This document shows, one piece after another, positions 46,216-55,933 of a stretch of DNA of 64,000 bases. Position numbers and translations under genes: made by a program. Under the pieces are notes generated by a model, which did no database searches, was not told the DNA's origin, and saw only the letters and a program-made list of their open reading frames with translations. Positions within the stretch are counted from its first letter, which is position 1. Every line of letters starts with the position of its first letter. Location of the stretch: positions 124,001 to 188,000 of the forward strand of contig NZ_JAINVH010000007.1 of NCBI RefSeq assembly GCF_020400825.1, in the 5' to 3' direction. The DNA comes from Streptomyces sp. HPF1205 (GTDB lineage Bacteria > Actinomycetota > Actinomycetes > Streptomycetales > Streptomycetaceae).

Positions 46216-46797
46216 ATGCCCAGGATTCGAGCGGCCTCGGTGGCCGAACACCGGAGCATGCAGCGCCGGGCCCTGCTGGACGCGGCGCGTTCGCTGCTCG
46301 CCGAGGGCGGCACGGAGGCCCTGACCTTCCCCGCCCTGGCCGAGCGGACCGGACTCGCGCGCTCCTCGGTCTACGAGTACTTCCGCTCCCGCGCCGCCGT
46401 CGTCGAGGCGCTCTGCGCGAGCGACTTCCCCGTATGGGCCGCCGAGGTCGAGGCCGCGATGGAGGCCGCGCCGACCCCCGAGGCCCAGATCGAGGCCTAC
46501 GTCCGCACCCAGCTCGCCCTGGTCGGCGACCGCCGCCACCGCGCCGTCGTCGCGATCTCCGCGGGCGAGCTGGACGCCGGCGCCCGGGAGAAGATCCGCG
46601 CCGCCCACGGCGGCCTCGTCGCCATGGTCGTGGCCGCCCTGCAGTCACTCGGGCACGACGAGCCCCGGCTGACCGCGATGCTGCTGCAGGGCGTGGTGGA
46701 CGCCGCCGTCCGCCGGATCGAACTCGGCGCCGCCGAACCGCCCGAGCGGATTGTGACCGCCGCCGTCCGCATGGTCCTGCACGGCGTCAGCCGGTGA
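46216..46797 (+). CDS. TetR-family transcriptional regulator
   Basis: A 193-residue regulator with an N-terminal HTH (EALTFPALAERTGLARSSVY EYF) preceded by ARSLLAEGGTEA. The C-terminal ligand domain is all-helical, with no recognised effector. It is conserved next to whiG in Streptomyces. The 3' end overlaps the convergent M23 gene by 11 bp. Confidence 0.92.
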   Translation: MPRIRAASVAEHRSMQRRALLDAARSLLAEGGTEALTFPALAERTGLARSSVYEYFRSRAAVVEALCASDFPVWAAEVEAAMEAAPTPEAQIEAYVRTQLALVGDRRHRAVVAISAGELDAGAREKIRAAHGGLVAMVVAALQSLGHDEPRLTAMLLQGVVDAAVRRIELGAAEPPERIVTAAVRMVLHGVSR

Positions 46798-47443
46798 CCG
46801 CCGAATAGACCGGCAGCAGCCTGGACGGCCCTGACCGCAGCAAGGCGGGCGGCAGCAAGGTCAGCGGGTCCAGGTAGGCGCCGTCGCGCAGCAGACCCCA
46901 GTGAAAGACCCCGCAGTGCGGGACCGGGCTCGCACGGCAGCGGGGAGGGGCACCCGTCACGACACCGACCCGCTCACCCGCGGCCACGACCGCGCCGAGC
47001 GGGACCGTCGCGCGCACCGGCTCGTACGTCACCCGCAGCCGCCCCGGCAGTGCGACCACCACCACCGGCGTCCCGCCGACCTGTCCGGCGAAGGCGACAC
47101 GGCCCGCCGCCGCGGCCCGCACCGCCGTGCCCGGGCCCGCCCGCAGATCCACCCCGCGGTGCCCCGCGCCCCACGGCGTCGCGGGAGGCTCGAAGCCGCG
47201 CAGCACCACCGGCCGACCCCGCGGGCCCCGGCCCGCCACCGGCCAGCAGCGCCCGCCCGCGCACCCGACGGCCCCGCCGGGCGGAACACCGGCCACCGCG
47301 AGTACCTCCCGTAACGGGGCCGCCGCCGCACCCGTGACCGCCGCGCGCGTCCCCGTCCCCGCCGCGCCGCCGACGGCCGTACCGCTCGCGGTCGCGCCCG
47401 TGACCGCCAGCACCGCCATGAACCACAACACCGTGATCGTCAT
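46787..47443 (-). CDS. secreted M23-family (LytM) metallopeptidase
   Basis: A 218-residue protein with an N-terminal hydrophobic signal (TITVLWFMAVLAVTGATASG). A C-terminal LytM domain follows: GHRGVDLRAGPGT holds the HxxxD zinc ligands and CGVFHWGLL the final HxH-like segment. It is expected to act on peptidoglycan outside the membrane. The start is ATG 47443; the ribosome site is weak. The gene is in the opposite orientation to its neighbours. Confidence 0.88.
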   Translation of the reverse strand: MTITVLWFMAVLAVTGATASGTAVGGAAGTGTRAAVTGAAAAPLREVLAVAGVPPGGAVGCAGGRCWPVAGRGPRGRPVVLRGFEPPATPWGAGHRGVDLRAGPGTAVRAAAAGRVAFAGQVGGTPVVVVALPGRLRVTYEPVRATVPLGAVVAAGERVGVVTGAPPRCRASPVPHCGVFHWGLLRDGAYLDPLTLLPPALLRSGPSRLLPVYSAVTG

Positions 47444-47684
47444 GCGTCCACGATCCCGCACTCCGCCCGCCCCGCGACGATCATGGTCGTGGCCTGTGGA
47501 AAACCCCGGGTGTCGCCCGGCAGTCCGCCGGTCCCGTACACTTTCCCTGGCGATCCGGGTCACCGGGTCGACTTCGCACGCCCCGCCACCCACCCGTCGT
47601 CAAGCGGGCGGTGGCCGCGCCCCTCGGTCCCTCGTGGCACGGCGCGCCGGGGCGTCAGGGGCGACCGCCGTCCGGTGGTCGCTG

Positions 47685-47690
47685 TATAAC
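47685..47690 (+). promoter_or_regulatory. possible rpsB -10 (TATAAC)
   Basis: TATAAC preceded by TG lies 23 bp before the rpsB start. A second candidate TACACT lies at 47537-47542. Neither has an obvious -35. Confidence 0.35.
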
Positions 47691-47713
47691 CGAGTACCTC
47701 AAGGAGTACGGCC

Positions 47714-48604
47714 ATGGCCGTCGTCACGATGCGGGAGCTGCTGGAGAGCGGCGTCCACTTCGGGCACCAGACCCGCCGCTGGAACCCGAAGATGAAGCGC
47801 TTCATCTTCACCGAGCGCAACGGCATCTACATCATCGACCTGCTCCAGTCGCTGTCGTACATCGACCGCGCCTACGAGTTCGTCAAGGAGACCGTCGCGC
47901 ACGGCGGTTCCATCATGTTCGTCGGCACCAAGAAGCAGGCGCAGGAGGCCATCGCCGAGCAGGCGTCCCGCGTCGGCATGCCGTACGTCAACCAGCGCTG
48001 GCTGGGCGGCATGCTCACCAACTTCTCGACGGTCTACAAGCGCCTGCAGCGCCTCAAGGAGCTCGAGGAGATCGACTTCGAGGACGTGGCCTCGTCCGGC
48101 CTGACCAAGAAGGAGCTCCTGGTCCTCTCCCGCGAGAAGGAGAAGCTGGAGAAGACCCTGGGCGGCATCCGCGAGATGCAGAAGGTGCCCAGCGCCGTCT
48201 GGATCGTCGACACCAAGAAGGAGCACATCGCCGTCGGTGAGGCGCGCAAGCTCCGCATCCCGGTCGTCGCCATCCTCGACACCAACTGCGACCCCGACGA
48301 GGTCGACTACAAGATCCCGGGCAACGACGACGCGATCCGCTCCGTCACGCTGCTCACCCGCGTGATCGCCGACGCCGTCGCCGAGGGCCTCATCGCCCGC
48401 TCCGGTGCCGCGCTGAGCGACAAGAAGGCCGAGGGCGCCGCCGAGCCGCTCGCCGAGTGGGAGCGGGACCTGCTGGAGGGCGAGAAGAAGGCGGAGGCCC
48501 CCGCCGACGCCGCTCCGGCAGCGGAGACCGCGCAGGCCGCGGAGACCGCCGAGGCGCCCGCCGCCGAGGCCCCGGCCGCCGAGGGCGACGCCCAGCAGGG
48601 CTGA
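47714..48604 (+). CDS. rpsB: 30S ribosomal protein S2
   Basis: A 296-residue S2 ([52 protein letters not shown]). An Ala/Glu-rich C-terminal tail of ~50 residues is typical of actinomycetes. ATG with AAGGAG eight bases upstream. It is the first gene of rpsB-tsf-pyrH-frr-cdsA. Confidence 0.98.
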   Translation: MAVVTMRELLESGVHFGHQTRRWNPKMKRFIFTERNGIYIIDLLQSLSYIDRAYEFVKETVAHGGSIMFVGTKKQAQEAIAEQASRVGMPYVNQRWLGGMLTNFSTVYKRLQRLKELEEIDFEDVASSGLTKKELLVLSREKEKLEKTLGGIREMQKVPSAVWIVDTKKEHIAVGEARKLRIPVVAILDTNCDPDEVDYKIPGNDDAIRSVTLLTRVIADAVAEGLIARSGAALSDKKAEGAAEPLAEWERDLLEGEKKAEAPADAAPAAETAQAAETAEAPAAEAPAAEGDAQQG

Positions 48605-48622
48605 GCCCGCGCGCCCGGCGCC

Positions 48623-48737
48623 CGGGCACTCGCGTGGCCCAGTGCCCGCGCCCGGCGCGAGGGCGGCCCCCGGGCCGCCCGGCCGGGGCGACCAAGAGAA
48701 CCGCGCGTGACGACGGCGGGGGCACACGCCCCCGCCG
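48623..48737 (+). terminator. three consecutive hairpins between rpsB and tsf
   Basis: CGGGCACT/AGTGCCCG (48623-48630, 48641-48648), GGGCGGCCC/GGGCCGCCC (48661-48669, 48672-48680) and CGGCGGGGGC/GCCCCCGCCG (48714-48723, 48728-48737; loop ACAC). All are perfect. They probably set the rpsB:tsf expression ratio. Confidence 0.75.
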
Positions 48738-48781
48738 TTCACCCGTAGATCCACCGACCATTCGGGAAGAGACTCAAACCC

Positions 48782-49618
48782 ATGGCGAACTTCACCGCCG
48801 CCGACGTCAAGAAGCTCCGCGAGCTGACCGCCGCGGGCATGATGGACTGCAAGAACGCCCTCAGCGAGGCCGACGGCGACCTGGAAAAGGCCGTCGAGAT
48901 CCTGCGCGTCAAGGGCCAGAAGGGCGTCACCAAGCGCGAGGGCCGCTCGGCCTCCAACGGCGCCGTCGTCTCCCTGATCGCCGACGACAACGCCGAGGGC
49001 GTGCTGCTCGAGCTGAAGTGCGAGACCGACTTCGTCGCCAAGGGCGACAAGTTCGTCGCCGTCGCCGACGCCATCGCCGCCCACGTCGCGGCGACCAAGC
49101 CGGCCGACATCGAGGCGCTGCTGGGCTCGGAGATCAAGGACGGCCAGACCGTCCAGGCGTACGTGGACGAGGCCAACGCCACCCTCGGCGAGAAGATCGT
49201 CCTGGACCGCTTCGCCCAGTTCACCGACGGCTACGTCGCCTCCTACCTGCACCGCACGAGCCCGGACCTGCCCCCGCAGGTCGGCGTCCTGGTCGAGCTG
49301 GACAAGGCCGACGCCCAGACCGCCAAGGACGTCGCGCAGCACATCGCCGCCTTCGCGCCGAAGTACCTCAGCCGCGACGAGATCGACGCGACTACCGTGG
49401 ACAACGAGCGCCGGGTCGCCGAGGCCACCGCTCGCGAGGAGGGCAAGCCCGAGGCCGCCCTGCCGAAGATCGTCGAGGGCCGGGTGAACGGCTTCTTCAA
49501 GGAGAACGTCGTCCTGGAGCAGGCGTTCGCCAAGGACCCGAAGAAGACCGTCCAAAAGGTGCTCGACGAGGCCGGTGTCACGCTCAAGCGGTTCGCCCGC
49601 TTCCGTGTCGGCGTCTGA
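48782..49618 (+). CDS. tsf: elongation factor Ts
   Basis: A 278-residue nucleotide-exchange factor of EF-Tu. N-terminal UBA-like [19 protein letters not shown] and core [17 protein letters not shown] segment ([17 protein letters not shown]) are clear. Full length. Confidence 0.98.
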   Translation: MANFTAADVKKLRELTAAGMMDCKNALSEADGDLEKAVEILRVKGQKGVTKREGRSASNGAVVSLIADDNAEGVLLELKCETDFVAKGDKFVAVADAIAAHVAATKPADIEALLGSEIKDGQTVQAYVDEANATLGEKIVLDRFAQFTDGYVASYLHRTSPDLPPQVGVLVELDKADAQTAKDVAQHIAAFAPKYLSRDEIDATTVDNERRVAEATAREEGKPEAALPKIVEGRVNGFFKENVVLEQAFAKDPKKTVQKVLDEAGVTLKRFARFRVGV

Positions 49619-49641
49619 CCACCCAATGACCGACGGCCCGC

Positions 49642-49647
49642 TAGGGT
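49642..49647 (+). promoter_or_regulatory. putative -10 (TAGGGT) for pyrH
   Basis: TAGGGT lies 24 bp after the tsf stop and ~125 bp before pyrH. Initiation here would place the long hairpin at 49689-49748 inside the pyrH leader. Confidence 0.45.
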
Positions 49648-49688
49648 CGTGAGCGGCCGGCCGCCCGCCGGCGGCCGCGGATGTGACG

Positions 49689-49748
49689 AGGAGGCCATTG
49701 CCGTAGCGGGAACCGGAACCCCCGAGGACCCAACGGCAATGGCCTCCT
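49689..49748 (+). terminator. perfect 16-bp hairpin between tsf and pyrH
   Basis: Left arm 49689-49704 (AGGAGGCCATTGCCGT) and right arm 49733-49748 are exact complements. The loop is 28 nt. A short T run (CCTCCTTT) follows. It may be the tsf terminator or an attenuator in the pyrH leader. Confidence 0.85.
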
Positions 49749-49771
49749 TTGTACGTGCACGAGGAGAACCC

Positions 49772-50557
49772 ATGGACGAAGGCGCCCCCAAAGCCACCCC
49801 CGCCCCCGCGACAGCGAATGCCCGCAGCGGTGTCGCCCCCCGCCGCTACCTGCTGAAGCTGTCCGGCGAGGCGTTCGCCGGCGGCGGCGGGCTCGGTGTC
49901 GATCCCGACGTCGTGCACGCCATCGCCCGGGAGATCGCCGCCGTCGTCCGGGACGGTTACGAGATCGCGCTGGTCGTCGGCGGCGGCAACTTCTTCCGCG
50001 GCGCGGAGCTCCAGCAGCGCGGCATGGACCGGGCACGCTCGGACTACATGGGCATGCTCGGCACGGTGATGAACTGCCTGGCGCTCCAGGACTTCCTGGA
50101 GAAGGAAGGCATCGAGACCCGGGTGCAGACCGCCATCACCATGGGGCAGGTGGCCGAGCCGTACATCCCGCTGCGGGCCGTACGGCACCTGGAGAAGGGC
50201 CGCGTCGTCATCTTCGGCGCCGGCATGGGCATGCCGTACTTCTCCACCGACACCACCGCCGCCCAGCGCGCCCTGGAGATCGACGCCGCCGCCATGCTGA
50301 TGGGCAAGAACGGCGTGGACGGGGTGTACGACTCCGACCCCAAGCACAATCCGGACGCGGTACGGTTCGACGCGCTGGAGTACGGCGAGGTCATCGCACG
50401 GGACCTGCGGGTCGCCGACCTCACGGCGATCACCCTCTGCCAGGACAACAAGCTGCCGATCCTGGTGTTCGAGCTGCTCGCCGAGGGGAACATCGCGCGG
50501 GCCGTCAAGGGTGAGAAGATCGGCACACTGGTCAACGACCAGGGCACCCGGGCGTGA
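49772..50557 (+). CDS. pyrH: uridylate kinase (UMP kinase)
   Basis: A 261-residue bacterial UMP kinase: [50 protein letters not shown] and [11 protein letters not shown]. Hexameric and regulated by GTP/UTP in the family. ATG 49772 has GAGGAG five bases upstream; the first ~22 residues are a low-complexity extension. Confidence 0.97.
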   Translation: MDEGAPKATPAPATANARSGVAPRRYLLKLSGEAFAGGGGLGVDPDVVHAIAREIAAVVRDGYEIALVVGGGNFFRGAELQQRGMDRARSDYMGMLGTVMNCLALQDFLEKEGIETRVQTAITMGQVAEPYIPLRAVRHLEKGRVVIFGAGMGMPYFSTDTTAAQRALEIDAAAMLMGKNGVDGVYDSDPKHNPDAVRFDALEYGEVIARDLRVADLTAITLCQDNKLPILVFELLAEGNIARAVKGEKIGTLVNDQGTRA

Positions 50558-50642
50558 TGAGTTTCCCGTCACAATGGCGTCGGCCGTCACAACGACGTTC
50601 GCCGTCACACTGACGTCCGCCTTCTGAAACCAGGAGCACATG

Positions 50643-51200
50643 GTGATTGAAGAAACCCTCCTCGAAGCCGAGGAGAAGATGGAGAAGGCCGTCGCCGTCG
50701 CCAAGGACGACTTCGCGGCGATCCGCACCGGCCGTGCGCACCCGGCGATGTTCAACAAGATCGTGGCCGAGTACTACGGCACCGTCACCCCCATCAACCA
50801 GCTCGCCTCCTTCGCGGTGCCCGAGCCCCGGATGGCCGTGATCACCCCCTTCGACAGCTCCAGCCTGCGCAACATCGAAGAGGCGATCCGCAACTCCGAC
50901 CTCGGCGTCAACCCGAGCAACGACGGCCGTATCATCCGGGTGGTCTTCCCGCAGCTCACCGAGGAGCGCCGCCGGGAGTACATCAAGGTCGCCAAGGCCA
51001 AGGGCGAGGACGCCAAGATCTCCATCCGCAGCGTCCGCCGCAAGGCCAAGGAGACCCTCGACAAGCTCGTCAAGGACGGCGAGACCGGAGAGGACGAGGT
51101 GCGCCGCGCGGAGAAGGAGCTCGACGACACGACCGCCAAGTACGTGGCCCAAGTCGACGAGCTGCTCAAGCACAAGGAAGCGGAGCTGCTGGAGGTCTGA
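50643..51200 (+). CDS. frr: ribosome recycling factor
   Basis: A 185-residue RRF splitting post-termination ribosomes with EF-G ([49 protein letters not shown]). GTG 50643 is six bases from CAGGAG and gives the family start [13 protein letters not shown]. The adjacent ATG 50640 is three bases from it and less likely. Confidence 0.97.
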   Translation: MIEETLLEAEEKMEKAVAVAKDDFAAIRTGRAHPAMFNKIVAEYYGTVTPINQLASFAVPEPRMAVITPFDSSSLRNIEEAIRNSDLGVNPSNDGRIIRVVFPQLTEERRREYIKVAKAKGEDAKISIRSVRRKAKETLDKLVKDGETGEDEVRRAEKELDDTTAKYVAQVDELLKHKEAELLEV

Positions 51201-51305
51201 CCCGGCCCCGGCACGCCGCTCCGTACACCCCGTGACCCGTGCCCGCACCCCCACCGATCCTGCCGTGACCCCCGACTCCGACCCGACGACGCGAGGCGAA
51301 GCTCC

Positions 51306-52298
51306 GTGAACGACTCTTCCTGGGGCGCTTCGCCACGCGCCGGTCACGCGACGGCGGGTTCCGCGGCGGACGGCACGGCGGGGCCCGCGGTGGAGCACGG
51401 CACCTGGAGGAACACGTCCGCCATGCCGCCACCGCCGCCCGCCGCACCGCCGTCACCGCCTCCGGGCGCGCCCGCTCCCAAGAAGTCCGCGGGCCGCGAC
51501 CTGCGGGCGGCGATAGGGGTCGGGGTCGGCCTCGGCGCCGTCATCGTGGTGGCGCTGTTCATCGTCAAGGCGGTCTTCGTCGGCGTGGTCGGCGCCGCCG
51601 TCACCGTGGGCCTGTGGGAGCTGACCTCGCGGCTCGCGGAGCGCAAGGGCATCCGGGTGCCGCTGGTCCCGCTCGTGGCCGGCGGCATCGCGATGGTCGT
51701 GGCGGGGTATGTGCGCGGCGCCGAGGGCGCCTGGGTGGCGATGGCGCTGACCGCGCTGGCGGCCCTCGTCTGGCGGATGGCCGGGCCGCCCCACGACTAC
51801 CTGCGGGACGTCACAGCCGCCCTTTTCGCCGCCTTCTACGTCCCCTTCCTCGCCACGTTCGTGGTCATGATGCTCGCCGCGGACGACGGCCCGCGCCGCG
51901 TGCTGACCTTCCTGGTGCTCACCATCGTCAGCGACACCGGCGCCTACGCGGTCGGCTGGCGGTTCGGCAAGCACAAACTGGCGCCCCGCATCAGCCCCGG
52001 CAAGACCCGCGAGGGCCTGCTCGGCGCCATCGCGTTCGCCATGCTGGCCGGCGCCCTCCTCATGCAGTTCGCCATCGACGACGGCCAATGGTGGCAAGGC
52101 CTCCTCCTGGGCCTGGCCGCGGCCGTCAGCGCCACTCTCGGCGACCTCGGCGAGTCCATGATCAAGCGCGACCTCGGCATCAAGGACATGGGCACCCTGC
52201 TGCCGGGCCACGGCGGCATCATGGACCGCCTGGACTCGCTGCTGCCGACGGCGCCCGTGGTGTGGCTGCTGCTGGTGATCTTCGTCGGCCAGGGCTGA
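51306..52298 (+). CDS. cdsA: phosphatidate cytidylyltransferase CdsA
   Basis: A 330-residue integral membrane enzyme making CDP-diacylglycerol. A Pro-rich cytoplasmic N-terminus (~1-60) precedes about eight hydrophobic helices. The signature SDTGAYAVGWRFGKHKLAPR ... SPGKTREG and GDLGESMIKRDLGIKDMG with LPGHGGIMDRLDSLL holds the metal-binding acidic residues. Confidence 0.96.
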   Translation: MNDSSWGASPRAGHATAGSAADGTAGPAVEHGTWRNTSAMPPPPPAAPPSPPPGAPAPKKSAGRDLRAAIGVGVGLGAVIVVALFIVKAVFVGVVGAAVTVGLWELTSRLAERKGIRVPLVPLVAGGIAMVVAGYVRGAEGAWVAMALTALAALVWRMAGPPHDYLRDVTAALFAAFYVPFLATFVVMMLAADDGPRRVLTFLVLTIVSDTGAYAVGWRFGKHKLAPRISPGKTREGLLGAIAFAMLAGALLMQFAIDDGQWWQGLLLGLAAAVSATLGDLGESMIKRDLGIKDMGTLLPGHGGIMDRLDSLLPTAPVVWLLLVIFVGQG

Positions 52299-52350
52299 CG
52301 GCGCCGCGGACCCTGCCCCGCGCCCGTTCGAAGCACGGCACCTGGCCCGC

Positions 52351-52410
52351 GGCCTCACGCGGCCTCACGCGGCTTCCCGCGCTCTCACGCGGCCTCCCGC
52401 GCCCTCACCG
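52351..52410. repeat. six degenerate 10-bp tandem repeats (GGCCTCACGC)
   Basis: Units at 52351, 52361, 52371, 52381, 52391 and 52401 (GGCCTCACGC twice, then GGCTTCCCGC, GCTCTCACGC, GGCCTCCCGC, GCCCTCACCG). The last unit includes the stop codon of the reverse-strand hydrolase. Confidence 0.85.
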
Positions 52411-53331
52411 GGCGGCGGCGAGGTGGGTGGTGTAGAAGCCGGTGAGCTTGTCGACGGCGAGGTCGACGTACTCCTTCTTGTCGTACATGTCGACGTGGCT
52501 GGCGCCCTTGATCCAGTGGATCTCCTTGGGGCCGGTGGCGCGCTGGTGGGCCTCGACGGCCATCCAGGCGGTGACGGCGCGTTCGCCGATGATCTGCAGC
52601 ATGGGGCGGGGCCCGATCAGCGGGACGGCGAGGAAGGCGTCGTGGAGGGACATCCTGTCGATGCTCTCCCAGGCGAGGGTCTTCGCGGAGCGCTCGTGCT
52701 CGCCGCGCGCCGTGCAGTAGTACTCGAAGCCCTCGACGCCGTGCTCGCCGCCGAGCGCACGGGCCTGCTCCGCGGTCTGCGGGAACATGGTCATCGCACC
52801 GGGGTCCTCGCCCCGTGCGGCGGCGCTGCGGGCCGCCGCGGCGGCGTCGAGCAGCGACTGGAAGACGGCCGGGTCCTGGGTGCCGTCGGCGCCGAGGCGG
52901 AACTGCCGGGCGGGCTCGGCCGTGGACACGGTGGCCACGGCCTTCACGCGGTGGTCGCCGCCGGTGGCGGCCAGCGAGTAGCTGCCGGAGGCGCAGATGC
53001 CCAGCAGACCGATGCGGTCGGTGTCGACCTCGTCCCGGGTGGTGAGGTAGGAGACGGCGGCCTTGAAGTCCTCCACGCGCTGGGCGGGGTCCTCCAGGCC
53101 ACGGGGCAGGCCGCCGGACTCGCCCTGGTAGGCGGCGTCGAAGGCGAGGGTGACGAAGCCGCGCTCCGCCATCCGCCGCGCGTACGTGCCGGAGGTCTGC
53201 TCCTTCACGCCGGTGCCGGGGTGACCGACCACGAGCGCGGGAAGCCGGCCCGGCGCGGGCGCGTCGGGGGTGTAGAGGTGGGCGGCGATGGGGATGCCGG
53301 CGCTGTCGAAACGGACGGTGGTGCGGGCCAT
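52405..53331 (-). CDS. alpha/beta-hydrolase (dienelactone-hydrolase-like)
   Basis: A 308-residue alpha/beta hydrolase. VVGHPGTGVKEQTSGTYA is the oxyanion region. The nucleophile elbow GLLGICASGSYSLAA has Cys where Ser is common. A C-terminal ASHVDMYD supplies the catalytic His. It resembles the YcjY/dienelactone hydrolase group; the substrate is unknown. ATG 53331 has GAGGAG about ten bases upstream. It is divergent from an XRE regulator that probably controls it. Confidence 0.87.
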   Translation of the reverse strand: MARTTVRFDSAGIPIAAHLYTPDAPAPGRLPALVVGHPGTGVKEQTSGTYARRMAERGFVTLAFDAAYQGESGGLPRGLEDPAQRVEDFKAAVSYLTTRDEVDTDRIGLLGICASGSYSLAATGGDHRVKAVATVSTAEPARQFRLGADGTQDPAVFQSLLDAAAAARSAAARGEDPGAMTMFPQTAEQARALGGEHGVEGFEYYCTARGEHERSAKTLAWESIDRMSLHDAFLAVPLIGPRPMLQIIGERAVTAWMAVEAHQRATGPKEIHWIKGASHVDMYDKKEYVDLAVDKLTGFYTTHLAAAR

Positions 53332-53544
53332 GAGGGCACTCTCCTCGCAGACGGGGATGACGTGACGAAGACGTCGACGACGTGAACGGGGCCCCGGCGG
53401 TGCGGGCCGGGGGCCGTACCCCGCCGGGCACCTCCCACGTTCCGCCGGGTTCCGCGGGAGCGGGAGAGACAGGTTTCTGCCTGGGAAAGGATCTGCCCCC
53501 CCATGCATGTGCCGCGCTCGTGCCGGGGGCGTGACACTGAGGGC

Positions 53545-54423
53545 ATGACCTCGGACTCCGACGCCCGCGCCCTGGGAGACTTCCTCAAGGCCCGCCGGGC
53601 CCAGCTCGCGCCGCGCGACTGCGGCATTCCGGAGACGGACTGCGCCCGCAGGGTCGCCGGACTGCGCCGCGAGGAGGTCGCCCGGCTCGCCGCCATCAGC
53701 GTGGACTACTACACGCGGCTGGAACAGGGCCGCGTCCGGGCGTCCGTATCCGTGCTGACCACCCTGGCCCGCGCCCTGCGCCTCGACGACGACCAGCAGC
53801 GGTACCTCTACGAACTCGCCGGACGGAGCGACGCCCGCCCGCGCCGCCGCCGGCCGGTCCAACGCCCGCGTCCGGCCATGCGGCGCCTGCTCGACCAGCT
53901 CACCGGGACACCCGCACTCGTCCTCGGCAGACGCCTGGACGTCCTGGCCTGGAACCCCGCCGCCGCTGTCCTCTACACCGACTTCGCCGCCCTCCCGGCG
54001 AACCGGCGCAACTACATGCGGCTGCTGTTCACGCACCCGGTGGTACGGGAGCTGCACCGGGACTGGGCCCACGACGCCCAGGAAGCCGTCGCCGCGCTGC
54101 GCATGGAGGCCGCGGGCGACCCCGACGATCCCGAGCTCGCCCAGCTCGTCGGCGAACTGTCGCTGCAGGACCCCGACTTCCGCTCGTGGTGGGCCGAACA
54201 CCGCGTCAACAGCGCCAGCTACGGCACCAAGCGCTACCGCCACCACCTGGTGGGCGACCTCACCCTCGACTGCGACACCTGGGCCAGCCCCGACGGCTCA
54301 GGGCAGCGCCTGATGGTCCTGACGGCCGAACCCGGCAGCCCCTCCCACGACGCCCTGCGCATCCTCACCTCGTGGACCGCCCCGCAGCCGGGCACCGACC
54401 GGACACGGGACACGACCCGATGA
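53545..54423 (+). CDS. XRE-family regulator with MmyB-like ligand domain
   Basis: A 292-residue regulator. N-terminal HTH: LGDFLKARRAQLAP, then RRVAGLRREEVARLAAISVD YYTRLEQGR. The C-terminal MmyB-like domain (VLGRRLDVLAWNPAAAVLYTD ... RSWWAEH) is thought to bind fatty acids or similar ligands. Members commonly regulate a divergent oxidoreductase or hydrolase. ATG 53545 is six bases after GACACT (leaderless-type). Confidence 0.92.
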   Translation: MTSDSDARALGDFLKARRAQLAPRDCGIPETDCARRVAGLRREEVARLAAISVDYYTRLEQGRVRASVSVLTTLARALRLDDDQQRYLYELAGRSDARPRRRRPVQRPRPAMRRLLDQLTGTPALVLGRRLDVLAWNPAAAVLYTDFAALPANRRNYMRLLFTHPVVRELHRDWAHDAQEAVAALRMEAAGDPDDPELAQLVGELSLQDPDFRSWWAEHRVNSASYGTKRYRHHLVGDLTLDCDTWASPDGSGQRLMVLTAEPGSPSHDALRILTSWTAPQPGTDRTRDTTR

Positions 54424-54567
54424 CCGTCCCGGGCCGTCCGCAGGCCGCCCAGGGGCCTTCCCGCGGGCCGCGGCAAGTGCGACGGCGATGAACGACGGCC
54501 GCCACCGGCCGGCCCCGAAGCGCTCCGAGCAGGGCACCGGCGCGGGTCTGCGACACTGGTAGGCATC

Positions 54568-55722
54568 ATGCCTGCACCAGGAGAACTCACCTTTGCCGTG
54601 CCGCGCGGAGCCAAGACGCCGCCGCGGCATCTCGCCGACCTGTCGCCCGCCGAGCGGAAGGAGGCGGTCGCGGCGCTGGGGGAGAAGCCGTTCCGGGCCA
54701 GGCAGCTCTCGCAGCACTATTTCGGGCGGTACGAGGAGGATCCGGCGGCGTGGACGGACATACCCGCGGCCGCCCGCGGGAAACTGGCCGGTGACCTGCT
54801 GCCGGAGCTGATGACGGTCGTGCGGCACCAGACGTGCGACGACGGGGACACCCGCAAGACGCTGTGGCGGCTGTTCGACGGGACCCTGGTGGAGTCCGTG
54901 CTCATGCGCTACCCGGACCGGGTGACCATGTGCATCTCCTCGCAGGCCGGCTGCGGCATGAACTGCCCCTTCTGCGCAACCGGCCAGGCCGGCCTGGACC
55001 GCAACCTCTCGACCGCGGAGATCGTGCACCAGATCGTCGCGGGCATGCGCGCCCTGCGCGACGGCGACCTGCCCGGCGCGGGCGCCACCGGTACCGAAGG
55101 CGCCTCCCGTACCGAGGGCGCGGCCGGACCGGCGCGGCTGTCCAACATCGTCTTCATGGGCATGGGCGAGCCCCTGGCCAACTACAAACGGGTGGTCGGC
55201 GCCATCCGCCGCCTCACCGACCCCGAGCCGGACGGCCTGGGCCTGTCCCAGCGCGGTATCACCGTCTCCACCGTCGGCCTGGTGCCCGCCATCCACCGGT
55301 TCGCCGACGAAGGCTTCAAGTGCCGTCTCGCGGTATCCCTGCATGCCCCGGACGACGAGCTGCGCGACACCCTGGTGCCGGTCAACACGCGCTGGAAGGT
55401 CCGCGAGGTGCTGGACGCGGCCTGGCGCTATGCCGACGTCTCCGGCCGCCGCGTCTCCATCGAGTACGCCCTCATCCGCGACATCAACGACCAGGCGTGG
55501 CGCGCCGACCGGCTGGGCAGGCTGCTGAGGAACCACCGGGCGCACGTCAACCTCATCCCGCTCAACCCGACGCCCGGTTCGAAGTGGACCGCTTCCCGAC
55601 CCGAGGACGAGCGGGCGTTCGTCGCGGCCCTGGAGGCGCACGGCGTGCCCGTGACCGTGCGCGACACCCGCGGGCAGGAGATCGACGGCGCCTGCGGCCA
55701 GCTCGCGGCCACCGAGCGCTGA
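54568..55722 (+). CDS. rlmN: 23S rRNA/tRNA (adenine C2)-methyltransferase RlmN
   Basis: A 384-residue radical-SAM enzyme methylating A2503 of 23S rRNA and A37 of tRNAs. Cluster cysteines Cys129, Cys133 and Cys136 lie in [14 protein letters not shown]. Cys376 (DGACGQL) is the C-terminal catalytic cysteine. [19 protein letters not shown] is the SAM-binding GEP motif. An Ala/Gly/Thr-rich insertion occupies ~170-190. Confidence 0.97.
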   Translation: MPAPGELTFAVPRGAKTPPRHLADLSPAERKEAVAALGEKPFRARQLSQHYFGRYEEDPAAWTDIPAAARGKLAGDLLPELMTVVRHQTCDDGDTRKTLWRLFDGTLVESVLMRYPDRVTMCISSQAGCGMNCPFCATGQAGLDRNLSTAEIVHQIVAGMRALRDGDLPGAGATGTEGASRTEGAAGPARLSNIVFMGMGEPLANYKRVVGAIRRLTDPEPDGLGLSQRGITVSTVGLVPAIHRFADEGFKCRLAVSLHAPDDELRDTLVPVNTRWKVREVLDAAWRYADVSGRRVSIEYALIRDINDQAWRADRLGRLLRNHRAHVNLIPLNPTPGSKWTASRPEDERAFVAALEAHGVPVTVRDTRGQEIDGACGQLAATER

Positions 55723-55800
55723 GCGGGCCTGCCGGTGCCCGGCAGGCCGCGGATGACCTGCTGATACGGTGAGCGAGCAGTCGTACAAGAGAACATTCCG

Positions 55801-55926
55801 ACAGGGGAGCGCCTGAGACGGCGCTGAGAGTGCGGCCGGCCCTCGCGGCCTTCCGGCAGTGGCCGGAAGGCGTGAGGCCAGGCCGCAGACCCTCGGACCT
55901 GATCCGGGTCATACCGGCGTAGGGAG
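55801..55926 (+). promoter_or_regulatory. thiamine pyrophosphate (THI-box) riboswitch
   Basis: Conserved blocks: GGGGAGCGCC near 55804, GGCGCTGAGAGTGCGGC (55819-55835), and ACCTGATCCGGGTCATACC then GGCGTAGGGAGT to ~55927. A variable P3 arm (GGCCTTCCGGCAGTGGCCGG region) lies between. The terminal AGGGA is also the ribosome site of thiB eight bases from its ATG, so ligand binding should hide it and repress the importer. Confidence 0.97.
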
Positions 55927-55933
55927 TCAGCGC

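Noticed and set aside
49689..49706. Mini-ORF TTG-CCG-TAG within the pyrH hairpin left arm
   Set aside because: Two codons after an AGGAGG is too short to be convincing. The sequence is better explained as one arm of the perfect hairpin.
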